Origin: Clostridium sp.
Lineage (GTDB): Bacteria > Bacillota > Clostridia > Clostridiales > Clostridiaceae
Length of the DNA stretch: 13,973 bases
Direction of reading: 5' to 3'
Assembly (NCBI GenBank): GCA_018372555.1
Contig: JAHAIU010000064.1
Coordinates: 1-13,973 of the forward strand
Part shown: positions 13,285 to 13,973 of the stretch, in pieces
Numbering within the stretch: position 1 is the stretch's first letter
How the letters are laid out: each line of letters starts with the position of its first letter
Translations under genes and position numbers: made by a program
Notes under the pieces: model-generated
What the model was told of the DNA's origin: nothing
What the model saw: the letters and a program-made list of their open reading frames with translations, nothing else
Database searches by the model: none

Positions 13285-13303
13285 GATTTAACAGTAACAC
13301 GTC
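13274..13303 (-). promoter_or_regulatory. RAT antiterminator element before EIIA
   Basis: This 30-nt element reads GACGTGTTACTG at its 5' end and CAGGCATGAGTC at its 3' end, with GAC/GTC and CTG/CAG helices. It begins at about the predicted transcription start. It matches the second RAT at 13511-13540 at 19 of 30 positions. The four pairs that differ all change on both sides, which strongly supports the RNA fold. The GCATGAG part resembles, as I recall, GlcT-type RATs. Confidence 0.8.
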
Positions 13304-13310
13304 TAGTATG

Positions 13311-13340
13311 ATTATATCTATAATTATTTGTGATTGTCAA
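13311..13340 (-). promoter_or_regulatory. Promoter of the EIIA gene
   Basis: On the minus strand TTGACA (13335-13340) and TATAAT (13311-13316), both perfect hexamers, are 18 bp apart. Transcription would start near 13304, immediately before the RAT. Strong constitutive initiation with control at the leader terminator is the expected design. Confidence 0.75.
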
Positions 13341-13449
13341 TAAAATATAAGAAAAAAAAGTACATTGCATTATAATAAAACAAATATATTACTACATAAA
13401 ATTAATATATTAAAAATTATAAAATAAAGATAAAAAAATAAAAAAACTA

Positions 13450-13478
13450 TTGAAAACAATAACATATAGTGGTACAAT
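13450..13478 (+). promoter_or_regulatory. Promoter of the NagE-like EIIC gene
   Basis: TTGAAA (13450-13455) and TACAAT (13473-13478) are 17 bp apart, with a start near 13485 and a leader of about 168 nt. The -10 is part of a short palindrome, TACAAT-AAC-ATTGTA (13473-13487). Between this promoter and the divergent EIIA promoter (13341-13449) I see only A+T-rich sequence. Confidence 0.7.
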
Positions 13479-13510
13479 AACATTGTAAATTAAATATATG
13501 TGCAAGTTTA

Positions 13511-13540
13511 GGCGTGTTATCAATTAGTTGAGCATGAGCC
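13511..13540 (+). promoter_or_regulatory. RAT antiterminator element before the EIIC gene
   Basis: This 30-nt element begins GGCGTGTTA and ends GCATGAGCC. The lower stem is GGC/GCC and the upper stem TCAA/TTGA around the loop TTAG. Compared with the EIIA RAT, pairs 2-29, 10-21, 11-20 and 12-19 are all exchanged by compensatory changes. The single-stranded GTGTTA and GCATGAG parts are identical, as expected for positions read by the antiterminator. Confidence 0.8.
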
Positions 13541-13582
13541 GAAGAGGATTTATTCTAGTATAATATCCTTTTCGGCTTTTTT
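13537..13582 (+). terminator. Conditional terminator in the EIIC leader
   Basis: AGCCGAAGAGGAT (13537-13549) pairs with ATCCTTTTCGGCT (13565-13577) over 13 positions with one G-U, followed by T6. Its first four bases are the end of the RAT, so antiterminator and terminator compete. Confidence 0.85.
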
Positions 13583-13652
13583 ATTTTTTACAGGAATTAT
13601 TTATGTTAAGGTTTAAATTTGTACATAATAAAAACAAGGAGGAATTATTATT

Positions 13653-13973
13653 ATGATGAAGTATCTTCAAAGACTAGGAAAATCATTAATGCTTCCAGTT
13701 GCAGCTTTACCAGTTGCAAGTATTCTAATGGGTATAGGTTACTGGATTGACCCATCAGGTTGGGGAGCAAATAATGTAGCAGCAGCTTTCTTAATAAAAG
13801 CTGGTGGAGCATTAATAGATAATATGGCAATACTATTTGCTATCGGGGTAGCAGTAGGAATGTCAGATGACAACGATGGAACAGCAGGACTTGCAGGTCT
13901 AGTTTCATGGCTTGTAATTACAACATTATTAAGCCCAGCAGTTGTTGCTATGTTTAAGGGAATTGATGTTGCA
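13653..13973 (+). CDS. nagE: PTS EIIC component, NagE-like GlcNAc/glucose family (3' end outside the window)
   Basis: The first 107 residues of a membrane permease that imports and phosphorylates GlcNAc or glucose; the frame is open to the last base. It begins MMKYLQRLGKSLMLPVAALPVASILMG-like. The family segments GYWIDPSGWG, a LIKAGGALIDNM stretch, FAIGVAVGMSDDNDGTAGLAG and the SWLVITTLLSP helix follow. This is the EIIC fold of the Glc/GlcNAc superfamily and is nearer to NagE than PtsG by eye. An EIIB domain would be expected further on, with EIIA supplied by the divergent gene. AAGGAGG is ten bases before the ATG at 13653; the next codon is also ATG. The leader carries a RAT and terminator. 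Glucose specificity cannot be excluded. Confidence 0.88.
   Translation, partial: MMKYLQRLGKSLMLPVAALPVASILMGIGYWIDPSGWGANNVAAAFLIKAGGALIDNMAILFAIGVAVGMSDDNDGTAGLAGLVSWLVITTLLSPAVVAMFKGIDVA

Overview
The window looks like chromosomal DNA of a low-GC anaerobic Firmicute, most likely Clostridium sensu stricto. The base composition is very A+T rich, codons are A/T-ending, Shine-Dalgarno sites are strong (AGGAGG type), intrinsic terminators are plentiful, and the gene content includes rubrerythrin and a GlcNAc-type PTS split into divergent genes. The species cannot be fixed from sequence alone. I see no phage, transposon, CRISPR array, rRNA or tRNA gene.

Layout. (1) 1-2885, housekeeping: the terminator of an upstream gene, rubrerythrin (+), MTA/SAH nucleosidase mtnN (-), and the tRNA t6A dehydratase tcdA (+). 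(2) 2886-9694, a catabolic locus for host glycans. A divergent AraC-type regulator (-) faces two ABC sugar permeases, the GH112 galacto-N-biose/lacto-N-biose phosphorylase (gnpA), an unlisted 52-residue two-helix membrane protein, and a lipoprotein sugar-binding protein. (3) 9710-11632: methionine sulfoxide reductase msrA (-) and a double-GNAT protein (+). (4) 11677-13973, a PTS region: a GlcT-type antiterminator (+), a stand-alone EIIA (-), and the start of a divergent NagE-like EIIC gene (+) cut by the window end.

How it works together. The ABC system should import Gal-beta-1,3-HexNAc disaccharides released from mucin or milk glycans. GnpA then splits them with phosphate to Gal-1-P and free GalNAc or GlcNAc. 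No ATPase, hexosamine kinase or Gal-1-P uridylyltransferase is in the window, so these must be supplied from elsewhere. A 9-bp inverted repeat over the permease promoter is a candidate operator. The binding-protein gene appears to have its own promoter, overlapped by a near-consensus cre site. In the PTS region both divergent leaders carry a 30-nt RAT hairpin whose paired positions covary, each overlapping a terminator, so the nearby antiterminator probably controls EIIA and EIIC in parallel.

The least expected observation is that about 207 bp upstream of rubrerythrin is about 80% identical to about 206 bp upstream of msrA, in the same orientation relative to each gene. The shared block contains a candidate promoter and a small hairpin with compensatory changes. 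Two oxidative-damage genes about 10 kb apart thus share a homologous upstream block, either a common regulatory leader or a dispersed element.
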